From: Euwallacea fornicatus
Taxonomy: Eukaryota; Arthropoda; Insecta; Coleoptera; Curculionidae
Direction: 5' to 3'
Assembly (NCBI RefSeq): GCF_040115645.1
Contig: NW_027096036.1
Span: forward strand, 310,001-374,000
DNA length: 64,000 bases
How positions within the stretch are numbered: the stretch's first letter is position 1; each line of letters opens with the position of its first letter. A program made the translations under genes and the position numbers. A model generated the notes under the pieces. The model was not told the origin of the DNA. It saw only the letters and a program-made list of their open reading frames with translations, and made no database searches. This document shows positions 36,424-49,623 of the stretch, one piece after another.

Positions 36424-38359
36424 TAGTACTTTATGTGCTCAAACACGCAACTTTTGTGACTTTTCAAAATTTGAAACTCGATAACTTCGGCAAATGAGTA
36501 CCAAATTCCTTAAACAAAGTGTCAGATTAATCAGCTCGACGAGATCTTTAACATGACCCAACACATCATGCTTGCATCTTGTTGAACTTCCAAGAAAAAT
36601 AGTACTTTATGTGCTCAAACACACAACTTGTGTGACTTTTCAAACTTTGAAACTCGATAACTTCGGCAAATGAGCACCAAATTCCTTAAACAAAGTGTCA
36701 GATTAATCAGCTCGACGAGATTTTGAAGATGTCACAACACATCAGAATTGCATCTTGTTGAACTTCCAAGAAAAATAGTACTTTATGTGCTCAAACACGC
36801 AATTTTTGTGACTTTTCAAAATTTGAAACTCGATAACTTCGGCAAATGAGTACCAAATTCCTTAAAGAAAGTGTCAAATTAATCAGCTCGACGAGATCTT
36901 TAACATGACCCAACACATCATGCTTGCATCTTGTTGAACTTCCAAGAAAAATAGTACTTTATGTGCTCAAACACACAACTTGTGTGACTTTTCAAACTTT
37001 GAAGCTCGATAACTTCGGCAAATGAGCACCAAATTTGTTAAACAAAGTGTCAAATTAATCAGCTCGACGAGATCTTTAACATGACACAACACATCAGAAT
37101 TGCATCTTGTTGAACTTCCAAGAAAAATAGTACTTTATGTGCTCAAACACACAACTTGTGTGACTTTTCAAACTTTGAAACTCGATAACTTCGGCAAATG
37201 AGCACCAAATTCCTTAAACAAAGTGTCAGATTAATCAGCTCGACGAGATTTTGAAGATGTCACAACACATCAGAATTGCATCTTGTTGAACTTCCAAGAA
37301 AAATAGTACTTTATGTGCTCAATCACGCAACTTTTTTGACTTTTCAAAATTTGAAACTCGATAACTTCGGCAAATGAGGACCAAATTTGTTAAACAAAGT
37401 GTCAAATTAATCAGCTCGACGAGATCTTTAACATGACACAACACATCAGAATTGCATCTTGTTGAACTTCCAAGAAAAATAGTACTTTATGTGCTCAAAC
37501 ACGCAATTTTTGTGACTTTTCAAAATTTGAAACTCGATAACTTCGGCAAATGTGGACCAAATTTGTTAAACAAAGTGTCAAATTAATCAGCTCGACGAGA
37601 TCTTTAACATGACACAACACATCAGAATTGCATCTTGTTGAACTTCCAAGAAAAATAGTACTTTATGTGCTCAAACACGCAACTTTTGTGACTTTTCAAA
37701 ATTTGAAACTCGATAACTTCGGCAAATGAGGACCAAATTTGTTAAACAGAGTGTCAAATTAATCAGCTCGACGAGATCTTTAACATGACACAACACATCA
37801 GAATTGCATCTTGTTGAACTTCCAAGAAAAATAGTACTTTATGTGCTCAAACACGCAATTTTTGTGACTTTTCAAAATTTGAAACTCGATAACTTCGGCA
37901 AATGTGGACCAAATTTGTTAAACAGAGTGTCAAATTAATCAGCTCAACGAGATTTTGAAGATGTCACAACACATCAGAATTGCATCTTGTTGAACTTCCA
38001 AGAAAAATAGTACTTTATGTGCTCAAACACGCAATTTTTGTGACTTTTCAAAATTTGAAACTCGATAACTTCGGCAAATGAGTACCAAATTCCTTAAAGA
38101 AAGTGTCAAATTAATCAGCTCGACGAGATCTTTAACATGACACAACACATCAGAATTGCATCTTGTTGAACTTCCAAGAAAAATAGTACTTTATGTGCTC
38201 AAACACGCAATTTTTGTGACTTTTCAAAATTTGAAACTCGATAACTTCGGCAAATGTGGACCAAATTTGTTAAACAAAGTGTCAAATTAATCAGCTCGAC
38301 GAGATCTTTAACATGACACAACACATCAGAATTGCATCTTGTTGAACTTCCAAGAAAAA
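36424..38359 (+). repeat. 11-monomer HOR, copy 1 (1936 bp)
   Basis: Monomers 208-218 consist of a fixed six-monomer core (bTp5, cCp2, aTg5, c2CK1, cCp2, d2T-GK1) and a five-monomer linker type A (aWK1, bGR1, aWR2', aTg1, aWK1). The d2T monomer carries T20 (CTCAATCAC), which first appears here and marks the domain. Confidence 0.92.
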
Positions 38360-38887
38360 TAGTACTTTATGTGCTCAAACACGCAACTTTTGTGACTTTT
38401 CAAAATTTGAAACTCGATAACTTCGGCAAATGAGTACCAAATTCCTTAAACAAAGTGTCAGATTAATCAGCTCGACGAGATCTTTAACATGACCCAACAC
38501 ATCATGCTTGCATCTTGTTGAACTTCCAAGAAAAATAGTACTTTATGTGCTCAAACACACAACTTGTGTGACTTTTCAAACTTTGAAACTCGATAACTTC
38601 GGCAAATGAGCACCAAATTCCTTAAACAAAGTGTCAGATTAATCAGCTCGACGAGATTTTGAAGATGTCACAACACATCAGAATTGCATCTTGTTGAACT
38701 TCCAAGAAAAATAGTACTTTATGTGCTCAAACACGCAATTTTTGTGACTTTTCAAAATTTGAAACTCGATAACTTCGGCAAATGAGTACCAAATTCCTTA
38801 AAGAAAGTGTCAAATTAATCAGCTCGACGAGATCTTTAACATGACCCAACACATCATGCTTGCATCTTGTTGAACTTCCAAGAAAAA

Positions 38888-39415
38888 TAGTACTTTATGT
38901 GCTCAAACACACAACTTGTGTGACTTTTCAAACTTTGAAGCTCGATAACTTCGGCAAATGAGCACCAAATTTGTTAAACAAAGTGTCAAATTAATCAGCT
39001 CGACGAGATCTTTAACATGACACAACACATCAGAATTGCATCTTGTTGAACTTCCAAGAAAAATAGTACTTTATGTGCTCAAACACACAACTTGTGTGAC
39101 TTTTCAAACTTTGAAACTCGATAACTTCGGCAAATGAGCACCAAATTCCTTAAACAAAGTGTCAGATTAATCAGCTCGACGAGATTTTGAAGATGTCACA
39201 ACACATCAGAATTGCATCTTGTTGAACTTCCAAGAAAAATAGTACTTTATGTGCTCAATCACGCAACTTTTTTGACTTTTCAAAATTTGAAACTCGATAA
39301 CTTCGGCAAATGAGGACCAAATTTGTTAAACAAAGTGTCAAATTAATCAGCTCGACGAGATCTTTAACATGACACAACACATCAGAATTGCATCTTGTTG
39401 AACTTCCAAGAAAAA
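38888..39415 (+). repeat. 3-monomer tandem duplication, first copy
   Basis: Monomers 222-224 (c2CK1, cCp2, d2T-GK1; 528 bp) are followed immediately by a second copy with no difference I could see at the diagnostic sites. Confidence 0.9.
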
Positions 39416-39943
39416 TAGTACTTTATGTGCTCAAACACACAACTTGTGTGACTTTTCAAACTTTGAAGCTCGATAACTTCGGCAAATGAGCACCAAATTT
39501 GTTAAACAAAGTGTCAAATTAATCAGCTCGACGAGATCTTTAACATGACACAACACATCAGAATTGCATCTTGTTGAACTTCCAAGAAAAATAGTACTTT
39601 ATGTGCTCAAACACACAACTTGTGTGACTTTTCAAACTTTGAAACTCGATAACTTCGGCAAATGAGCACCAAATTCCTTAAACAAAGTGTCAGATTAATC
39701 AGCTCGACGAGATTTTGAAGATGTCACAACACATCAGAATTGCATCTTGTTGAACTTCCAAGAAAAATAGTACTTTATGTGCTCAATCACGCAACTTTTT
39801 TGACTTTTCAAAATTTGAAACTCGATAACTTCGGCAAATGAGGACCAAATTTGTTAAACAAAGTGTCAAATTAATCAGCTCGACGAGATCTTTAACATGA
39901 CACAACACATCAGAATTGCATCTTGTTGAACTTCCAAGAAAAA
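39416..39943 (+). repeat. 3-monomer tandem duplication, second copy
   Basis: Monomers 225-227 repeat the preceding 528 bp. All other copies of the 11-monomer unit have these three monomers only once, so the duplication is local and probably recent. Confidence 0.9.
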
Positions 39944-40823
39944 TAGTACTTTATGTGCTCAAACACGCAATTTTTGTGACTTTTCAAAATTTGAAACTCG
40001 ATAACTTCGGCAAATGTGGACCAAATTTGTTAAACAAAGTGTCAAATTAATCAGCTCGACGAGATCTTTAACATGACACAACACATCAGAATTGCATCTT
40101 GTTGAACTTCCAAGAAAAATAGTACTTTATGTGCTCAAACACGCAACTTTTGTGACTTTTCAAAATTTGAAACTCGATAACTTCGGCAAATGAGGACCAA
40201 ATTTGTTAAACAGAGTGTCAAATTAATCAGCTCGACGAGATCTTTAACATGACACAACACATCAGAATTGCATCTTGTTGAACTTCCAAGAAAAATAGTA
40301 CTTTATGTGCTCAAACACGCAATTTTTGTGACTTTTCAAAATTTGAAACTCGATAACTTCGGCAAATGTGGACCAAATTTGTTAAACAGAGTGTCAAATT
40401 AATCAGCTCAACGAGATTTTGAAGATGTCACAACACATCAGAATTGCATCTTGTTGAACTTCCAAGAAAAATAGTACTTTATGTGCTCAAACACGCAATT
40501 TTTGTGACTTTTCAAAATTTGAAACTCGATAACTTCGGCAAATGAGTACCAAATTCCTTAAAGAAAGTGTCAAATTAATCAGCTCGACGAGATCTTTAAC
40601 ATGACACAACACATCAGAATTGCATCTTGTTGAACTTCCAAGAAAAATAGTACTTTATGTGCTCAAACACGCAATTTTTGTGACTTTTCAAAATTTGAAA
40701 CTCGATAACTTCGGCAAATGTGGACCAAATTTGTTAAACAAAGTGTCAAATTAATCAGCTCGACGAGATCTTTAACATGACACAACACATCAGAATTGCA
40801 TCTTGTTGAACTTCCAAGAAAAA

Positions 40824-42759
40824 TAGTACTTTATGTGCTCAAACACGCAACTTTTGTGACTTTTCAAAATTTGAAACTCGATAACTTCGGCAAATGAGTA
40901 CCAAATTCCTTAAACAAAGTGTCAGATTAATCAGCTCGACGAGATCTTTAACATGACCCAACACATCATGCTTGCATCTTGTTGAACTTCCAAGAAAAAT
41001 AGTACTTTATGTGCTCAAACACACAACTTGTGTGACTTTTCAAACTTTGAAACTCGATAACTTCGGCAAATGAGCACCAAATTCCTTAAACAAAGTGTCA
41101 GATTAATCAGCTCGACGAGATTTTGAAGATGTCACAACACATCAGAATTGCATCTTGTTGAACTTCCAAGAAAAATAGTACTTTATGTGCTCAAACACGC
41201 AATTTTTGTGACTTTTCAAAATTTGAAACTCGATAACTTCGGCAAATGAGTACCAAATTCCTTAAAGAAAGTGTCAAATTAATCAGCTCGACGAGATCTT
41301 TAACATGACCCAACACATCATGCTTGCATCTTGTTGAACTTCCAAGAAAAATAGTACTTTATGTGCTCAAACACACAACTTGTGTGACTTTTCAAACTTT
41401 GAAGCTCGATAACTTCGGCAAATGAGCACCAAATTTGTTAAACAAAGTGTCAAATTAATCAGCTCGACGAGATCTTTAACATGACACAACACATCAGAAT
41501 TGCATCTTGTTGAACTTCCAAGAAAAATAGTACTTTATGTGCTCAAACACACAACTTGTGTGACTTTTCAAACTTTGAAACTCGATAACTTCGGCAAATG
41601 AGCACCAAATTCCTTAAACAAAGTGTCAGATTAATCAGCTCGACGAGATTTTGAAGATGTCACAACACATCAGAATTGCATCTTGTTGAACTTCCAAGAA
41701 AAATAGTACTTTATGTGCTCAATCACGCAACTTTTTTGACTTTTCAAAATTTGAAACTCGATAACTTCGGCAAATGAGGACCAAATTTGTTAAACAAAGT
41801 GTCAAATTAATCAGCTCGACGAGATCTTTAACATGACACAACACATCAGAATTGCATCTTGTTGAACTTCCAAGAAAAATAGTACTTTATGTGCTCAAAC
41901 ACGCAATTTTTGTGACTTTTCAAAATTTGAAACTCGATAACTTCGGCAAATGAGTACCAAATTCCTTAAAGAAAGTGTCAAATTAATCAGCTCGACGAGA
42001 TCTTTAACATGACACAACACATCAGAATTGCATCTTGTTGAACTTCCAAGAAAAATAGTACTTTATGTGCTCAAACACGCAACTTTTGTGACTTTTCAAA
42101 ATTTGAAACTCGATAACTTCGGCAAATGAGGACCAAATTTGTTAAACAGAGTGTCAAATTAATCAGCTCGACGAGATTTTGAAGATGTCACAACACATCA
42201 GAATTGCATCTTGTTGAACTTCCAAGAAAAATAGTACTTTATGTGCTCAAACACGCAATTTTTGTGACTTTTCAAAATTTGAAACTCGATAACTTCGGCA
42301 AATGAGGACCAAATTTGTTAAACAAAGTGTCAAATTAATCAGCTCGACGAGATCTTTAACATGACACAACACATCAGAATTGCATCTTGTTGAACTTCCA
42401 AGAAAAATAGTACTTTATGTGCTCAAACACGCAATTTTTGTGACTTTTCAAAATTTGAAACTCGATAACTTCGGCAAATGTGGACCAAATTTGTTAAACA
42501 AAGTGTCAAATTAATCAGCTCGACGAGATCTTTAACATGACACAACACATCAGAATTGCATCTTGTTGAACTTCCAAGAAAAATAGTACTTTATGTGCTC
42601 AAACACGCAATTTTTGTGACTTTTCAAAATTTGAAACTCGATAACTTCGGCAAATGTGGACCAAATTTGTTAAACAAAGTGTCAAATTAATCAGCTCGAC
42701 GAGATCTTTAACATGACACAACACATCAGAATTGCATCTTGTTGAACTTCCAAGAAAAA
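40824..42759 (+). repeat. 11-monomer HOR, copy 3, with linker type B
   Basis: Monomers 233-243 have the usual six-monomer core, but the linker is aTg1, bGR2, aGK1, aWK1, aWK1 instead of type A. The length is still 1936 bp. The same linker lies before copy 1, so two alternative linkers circulate in the domain. Confidence 0.9.
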
Positions 42760-44695
42760 TAGTACTTTATGTGCTCAAACACGCAACTTTTGTGACTTTT
42801 CAAAATTTGAAACTCGATAACTTCGGCAAATGAGTACCAAATTCCTTAAACAAAGTGTCAGATTAATCAGCTCGACGAGATCTTTAACATGACCCAACAC
42901 ATCATGCTTGCATCTTGTTGAACTTCCAAGAAAAATAGTACTTTATGTGCTCAAACACACAACTTGTGTGACTTTTCAAACTTTGAAACTCGATAACTTC
43001 GGCAAATGAGCACCAAATTCCTTAAACAAAGTGTCAGATTAATCAGCTCGACGAGATTTTGAAGATGTCACAACACATCAGAATTGCATCTTGTTGAACT
43101 TCCAAGAAAAATAGTACTTTATGTGCTCAAACACGCAATTTTTGTGACTTTTCAAAATTTGAAACTCGATAACTTCGGCAAATGAGTACCAAATTCCTTA
43201 AAGAAAGTGTCAAATTAATCAGCTCGACGAGATCTTTAACATGACCCAACACATCATGCTTGCATCTTGTTGAACTTCCAAGAAAAATAGTACTTTATGT
43301 GCTCAAACACACAACTTGTGTGACTTTTCAAACTTTGAAGCTCGATAACTTCGGCAAATGAGCACCAAATTTGTTAAACAAAGTGTCAAATTAATCAGCT
43401 CGACGAGATCTTTAACATGACACAACACATCAGAATTGCATCTTGTTGAACTTCCAAGAAAAATAGTACTTTATGTGCTCAAACACACAACTTGTGTGAC
43501 TTTTCAAACTTTGAAACTCGATAACTTCGGCAAATGAGCACCAAATTCCTTAAACAAAGTGTCAGATTAATCAGCTCGACGAGATTTTGAAGATGTCACA
43601 ACACATCAGAATTGCATCTTGTTGAACTTCCAAGAAAAATAGTACTTTATGTGCTCAATCACGCAACTTTTTTGACTTTTCAAAATTTGAAACTCGATAA
43701 CTTCGGCAAATGAGGACCAAATTTGTTAAACAAAGTGTCAAATTAATCAGCTCGACGAGATCTTTAACATGACACAACACATCAGAATTGCATCTTGTTG
43801 AACTTCCAAGAAAAATAGTACTTTATGTGCTCAAACACGCAATTTTTGTGACTTTTCAAAATTTGAAACTCGATAACTTCGGCAAATGTGGACCAAATTT
43901 GTTAAACAAAGTGTCAAATTAATCAGCTCGACGAGATCTTTAACATGACACAACACATCAGAATTGCATCTTGTTGAACTTCCAAGAAAAATAGTACTTT
44001 ATGTGCTCAAACACGCAACTTTTGTGACTTTTCAAAATTTGAAACTCGATAACTTCGGCAAATGAGGACCAAATTTGTTAAACAGAGTGTCAAATTAATC
44101 AGCTCGACGAGATCTTTAACATGACACAACACATCAGAATTGCATCTTGTTGAACTTCCAAGAAAAATAGTACTTTATGTGCTCAAACACGCAATTTTTG
44201 TGACTTTTCAAAATTTGAAACTCGATAACTTCGGCAAATGTGGACCAAATTTGTTAAACAGAGTGTCAAATTAATCAGCTCAACGAGATTTTGAAGATGT
44301 CACAACACATCAGAATTGCATCTTGTTGAACTTCCAAGAAAAATAGTACTTTATGTGCTCAAACACGCAATTTTTGTGACTTTTCAAAATTTGAAACTCG
44401 ATAACTTCGGCAAATGAGTACCAAATTCCTTAAAGAAAGTGTCAAATTAATCAGCTCGACGAGATCTTTAACATGACACAACACATCAGAATTGCATCTT
44501 GTTGAACTTCCAAGAAAAATAGTACTTTATGTGCTCAAACACGCAATTTTTGTGACTTTTCAAAATTTGAAACTCGATAACTTCGGCAAATGTGGACCAA
44601 ATTTGTTAAACAAAGTGTCAAATTAATCAGCTCGACGAGATCTTTAACATGACACAACACATCAGAATTGCATCTTGTTGAACTTCCAAGAAAAA
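42760..44695 (+). repeat. 11-monomer HOR, copy 4 (1936 bp)
   Basis: Monomers 244-254 hold the core plus linker A, and match copy 1 in order. Confidence 0.92.
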
Positions 44696-46807
44696 TAGTA
44701 CTTTATGTGCTCAAACACGCAACTTTTGTGACTTTTCAAAATTTGAAACTCGATAACTTCGGCAAATGAGTACCAAATTCCTTAAACAAAGTGTCAGATT
44801 AATCAGCTCGACGAGATCTTTAACATGACCCAACACATCATGCTTGCATCTTGTTGAACTTCCAAGAAAAATAGTACTTTATGTGCTCAAACACACAACT
44901 TGTGTGACTTTTCAAACTTTGAAACTCGATAACTTCGGCAAATGAGCACCAAATTCCTTAAACAAAGTGTCAGATTAATCAGCTCGACGAGATTTTGAAG
45001 ATGTCACAACACATCAGAATTGCATCTTGTTGAACTTCCAAGAAAAATAGTACTTTATGTGCTCAAACACGCAATTTTTGTGACTTTTCAAAATTTGAAA
45101 CTCGATAACTTCGGCAAATGAGTACCAAATTCCTTAAAGAAAGTGTCAAATTAATCAGCTCGACGAGATCTTTAACATGACCCAACACATCATGCTTGCA
45201 TCTTGTTGAACTTCCAAGAAAAATAGTACTTTATGTGCTCAAACACACAACTTGTGTGACTTTTCAAACTTTGAAGCTCGATAACTTCGGCAAATGAGCA
45301 CCAAATTTGTTAAACAAAGTGTCAAATTAATCAGCTCGACGAGATCTTTAACATGACACAACACATCAGAATTGCATCTTGTTGAACTTCCAAGAAAAAT
45401 AGTACTTTATGTGCTCAAACACACAACTTGTGTGACTTTTCAAACTTTGAAACTCGATAACTTCGGCAAATGAGCACCAAATTCCTTAAACAAAGTGTCA
45501 GATTAATCAGCTCGACGAGATTTTGAAGATGTCACAACACATCAGAATTGCATCTTGTTGAACTTCCAAGAAAAATAGTACTTTATGTGCTCAATCACGC
45601 AACTTTTTTGACTTTTCAAAATTTGAAACTCGATAACTTCGGCAAATGAGGACCAAATTTGTTAAACAAAGTGTCAAATTAATCAGCTCGACGAGATCTT
45701 TAACATGACACAACACATCAGAATTGCATCTTGTTGAACTTCCAAGAAAAATAGTACTTTATGTGCTCAAACACGCAATTTTTGTGACTTTTCAAAATTT
45801 GAAACTCGATAACTTCGGCAAATGTGGACCAAATTTGTTAAACAAAGTGTCAAATTAATCAGCTCGACGAGATCTTTAACATGACACAACACATCAGAAT
45901 TGCATCTTGTTGAACTTCCAAGAAAAATAATACTTTATGTGCTCAAACACGCAACTTTTGTGACTTTTCAAAATTTGAAACTCGATAACTTCGGCAAATG
46001 AGGACCAAATTTGTTAAACAGAGTGTCAAATTAATCAGCTCGACGAGATCTTTAACATGACACAACACATCAGAATTGCAACTTGTTGAACTTCCAAGAA
46101 AAATAGTACTTTATGTGCTCAAACACGCAATTTTTGTGACTTTTCAAAATTTGAAACTCGATAACTTCGGCAAATGTGGACCAAATTTGTTAAACAGAGC
46201 GTCAAATTAATCAGCTCAACGAGATTTTGAAGATGTCACAACACATCAGAATTGCATCTTGTTGAACTTCCAAGAAAAATAGTACTTTATGTGCTCAAAC
46301 ACGCAATTTTTGTGACTTTTCAAAATTTGAAACTCGATAACTTCGGCAAATGAGTACCAAATTCCTTAAAGAAAGTGTCAAATTAATCAGCTCGACGAGA
46401 TCTTTAACATGACACAACACATCAGAATTGCATCTTGTTGAACTTCCAAGAAAAATAGTACTTTATGTGCTCAAACACGCAATTTTTGTGACTTTTCAAA
46501 ATTTGAAACTCGATAACTTCGGCAAATGAGTACCAAATTCCTTAAAGAAAGTGTCAAATTAATCAGCTCGACGAGATCTTTAACATGACACAACACATCA
46601 GAATTGCATCTTGTTGAACTTCCAAGAAAAATAGTACTTTATGTGCTCAAACACGCAATTTTTGTGACTTTTCAAAATTTGAAACTCGATAACTTCGGCA
46701 AATGTGGACCAAATTTGTTAAACAAAGTGTCAAATTAATCAGCTCGACGAGATCTTTAACATGACACAACACATCAGAATTGCATCTTGTTGAACTTCCA
46801 AGAAAAA
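44696..46807 (+). repeat. 11-monomer HOR, copy 5, 12 monomers
   Basis: Monomers 255-266 hold the core and a linker with aTg1 duplicated (aWK1, bGR1, aWR2', aTg1, aTg1, aWK1). Monomer 262 has A3 (AATACT, ScaI site lost) and A154. Monomer 263 carries C97 (46200), a private marker shared only with monomer 273. Confidence 0.9.
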
Positions 46808-47863
46808 TAGTACTTTATGTGCTCAAACACGCAACTTTTGTGACTTTTCAAAATTTGAAACTCGATAACTTCGGCAAATGAGTACCAAATTCCTTAAACA
46901 AAGTGTCAGATTAATCAGCTCGACGAGATCTTTAACATGACCCAACACATCATGCTTGCATCTTGTTGAACTTCCAAGAAAAATAGTACTTTATGTGCTC
47001 AAACACACAACTTGTGTGACTTTTCAAACTTTGAAACTCGATAACTTCGGCAAATGAGCACCAAATTCCTTAAACAAAGTGTCAGATTAATCAGCTCGAC
47101 GAGATTTTGAAGATGTCACAACACATCAGAATTGCATCTTGTTGAACTTCCAAGAAAAATAGTACTTTATGTGCTCAAACACGCAATTTTTGTGACTTTT
47201 CAAAATTTGAAACTCGATAACTTCGGCAAATGAGTACCAAATTCCTTAAAGAAAGTGTCAAATTAATCAGCTCGACGAGATCTTTAACATGACCCAACAC
47301 ATCATGCTTGCATCTTGTTGAACTTCCAAGAAAAATAGTACTTTATGTGCTCAAACACACAACTTGTGTGACTTTTCAAACTTTGAAGCTCGATAACTTC
47401 GGCAAATGAGCACCAAATTTGTTAAACAAAGTGTCAAATTAATCAGCTCGACGAGATCTTTAACATGACACAACACATCAGAATTGCATCTTGTTGAACT
47501 TCCAAGAAAAATAGTACTTTATGTGCTCAAACACACAACTTGTGTGACTTTTCAAACTTTGAAACTCGATAACTTCGGCAAATGAGCACCAAATTCCTTA
47601 AACAAAGTGTCAGATTAATCAGCTCGACGAGATTTTGAAGATGTCACAACACATCAGAATTGCATCTTGTTGAACTTCCAAGAAAAATAGTACTTTATGT
47701 GCTCAATCACGCAACTTTTTTGACTTTTCAAAATTTGAAACTCGATAACTTCGGCAAATGAGGACCAAATTTGTTAAACAAAGTGTCAAATTAATCAGCT
47801 CGACGAGATCTTTAACATGACACAACACATCAGAATTGCATCTTGTTGAACTTCCAAGAAAAA
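46104..47863 (+). repeat. 10-monomer duplication, first copy
   Basis: Monomers 263-272 run aWR2' (with C97), aTg1, aTg1, aWK1 and then the six-monomer core. The next 1760 bp repeat it, including the private C97. Confidence 0.9.
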
Positions 47864-48567
47864 TAGTACTTTATGTGCTCAAACACGCAATTTTTGTGAC
47901 TTTTCAAAATTTGAAACTCGATAACTTCGGCAAATGTGGACCAAATTTGTTAAACAGAGCGTCAAATTAATCAGCTCAACGAGATTTTGAAGATGTCACA
48001 ACACATCAGAATTGCATCTTGTTGAACTTCCAAGAAAAATAGTACTTTATGTGCTCAAACACGCAATTTTTGTGACTTTTCAAAATTTGAAACTCGATAA
48101 CTTCGGCAAATGAGTACCAAATTCCTTAAAGAAAGTGTCAAATTAATCAGCTCGACGAGATCTTTAACATGACACAACACATCAGAATTGCATCTTGTTG
48201 AACTTCCAAGAAAAATAGTACTTTATGTGCTCAAACACGCAATTTTTGTGACTTTTCAAAATTTGAAACTCGATAACTTCGGCAAATGAGTACCAAATTC
48301 CTTAAAGAAAGTGTCAAATTAATCAGCTCGACGAGATCTTTAACATGACACAACACATCAGAATTGCATCTTGTTGAACTTCCAAGAAAAATAGTACTTT
48401 ATGTGCTCAAACACGCAATTTTTGTGACTTTTCAAAATTTGAAACTCGATAACTTCGGCAAATGTGGACCAAATTTGTTAAACAAAGTGTCAAATTAATC
48501 AGCTCGACGAGATCTTTAACATGACACAACACATCAGAATTGCATCTTGTTGAACTTCCAAGAAAAA
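46808..48567 (+). repeat. 11-monomer HOR, copy 6, 10 monomers
   Basis: Monomers 267-276 hold the core plus a four-monomer linker (aWR2', aTg1, aTg1, aWK1). The first two linker monomers of type A are absent because of the 10-monomer duplication. Confidence 0.9.
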
Positions 48568-49623
48568 TAGTACTTTATGTGCTCAAACACGAAACTTTTG
48601 TGACTTTTCAAAATTTGAAACTCGATAACTTCGGCAAATGAGTACCAAATTCCTTAAACAAAGTGTCAGATTAATCAGCTCGACGAGATCTTTAACATGA
48701 CCCAACACATCATGCTTGCATCTTGTTGAACTTCCAAGAAAAATAGTACTTTATGTGCTCAAACACACAACTTGTGTGACTTTTCAAACTTTGAAACTCG
48801 ATAACTTCGGCAAATGAGCACCAAATTCCTTAAACAAAGTGTCAGATTAATCAGCTCGACGAGATTTTGAAGATGTCACAACACATCAGAATTGCATCTT
48901 GTTGAACTTCCAAGAAAAATAGTACTTTATGTGCTCAAACACGCAATTTTTGTGACTTTTCAAAATTTGAAACTCGATAACTTCGGCAAATGAGTACCAA
49001 ATTCCTTAAAGAAAGTGTCAAATTAATCAGCTCGACGAGATCTTTAACATGACCCAACACATCATGCTTGCATCTTGTTGAACTTCCAAGAAAAATAGTA
49101 CTTTATGTGCTCAAACACACAACTTGTGTGACTTTTCAAACTTTGAAGCTCGATAACTTCGGCAAATGAGCACCAAATTTGTTAAACAAAGTGTCAAATT
49201 AATCAGCTCGACGAGATCTTTAACATGACACAACACATCAGAATTGCATCTTGTTGAACTTCCAAGAAAAATAGTACTTTATGTGCTCAAACACACAACT
49301 TGTGTGACTTTTCAAACTTTGAAACTCGATAACTTCGGCAAATGAGCACCAAATTCCTTAAACAAAGTGTCAGATTAATCAGCTCGACGAGATTTTGAAG
49401 ATGTCACAACACATCAGAATTGCATCTTGTTGAACTTCCAAGAAAAATAGTACTTTATGTGCTCAATCACGCAACTTTTTTGACTTTTCAAAATTTGAAA
49501 CTCGATAACTTCGGCAAATGAGGACCAAATTTGTTAAACAAAGTGTCAAATTAATCAGCTCGACGAGATCTTTAACATGACACAACACATCAGAATTGCA
49601 TCTTGTTGAACTTCCAAGAAAAA
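47864..49623 (+). repeat. 10-monomer duplication, second copy
   Basis: Monomers 273-282 repeat the preceding 1760 bp. C97 (47960) is retained. The only difference I saw is A25 in monomer 277 (CACGAAAC), which arose after the duplication. Sharing of a singleton variant fixes the breakpoints to within the flanking monomers. Confidence 0.9.

Larger units (their letters stand above)
38360..40823 (+). repeat. 11-monomer HOR, copy 2, expanded to 14 monomers
   Basis: Monomers 219-232 contain the six-monomer core, an extra copy of its last three monomers (c2CK1, cCp2, d2T-GK1), and then linker A. The size is 2464 bp. The extra three monomers are an in-phase tandem duplication. Confidence 0.92.
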
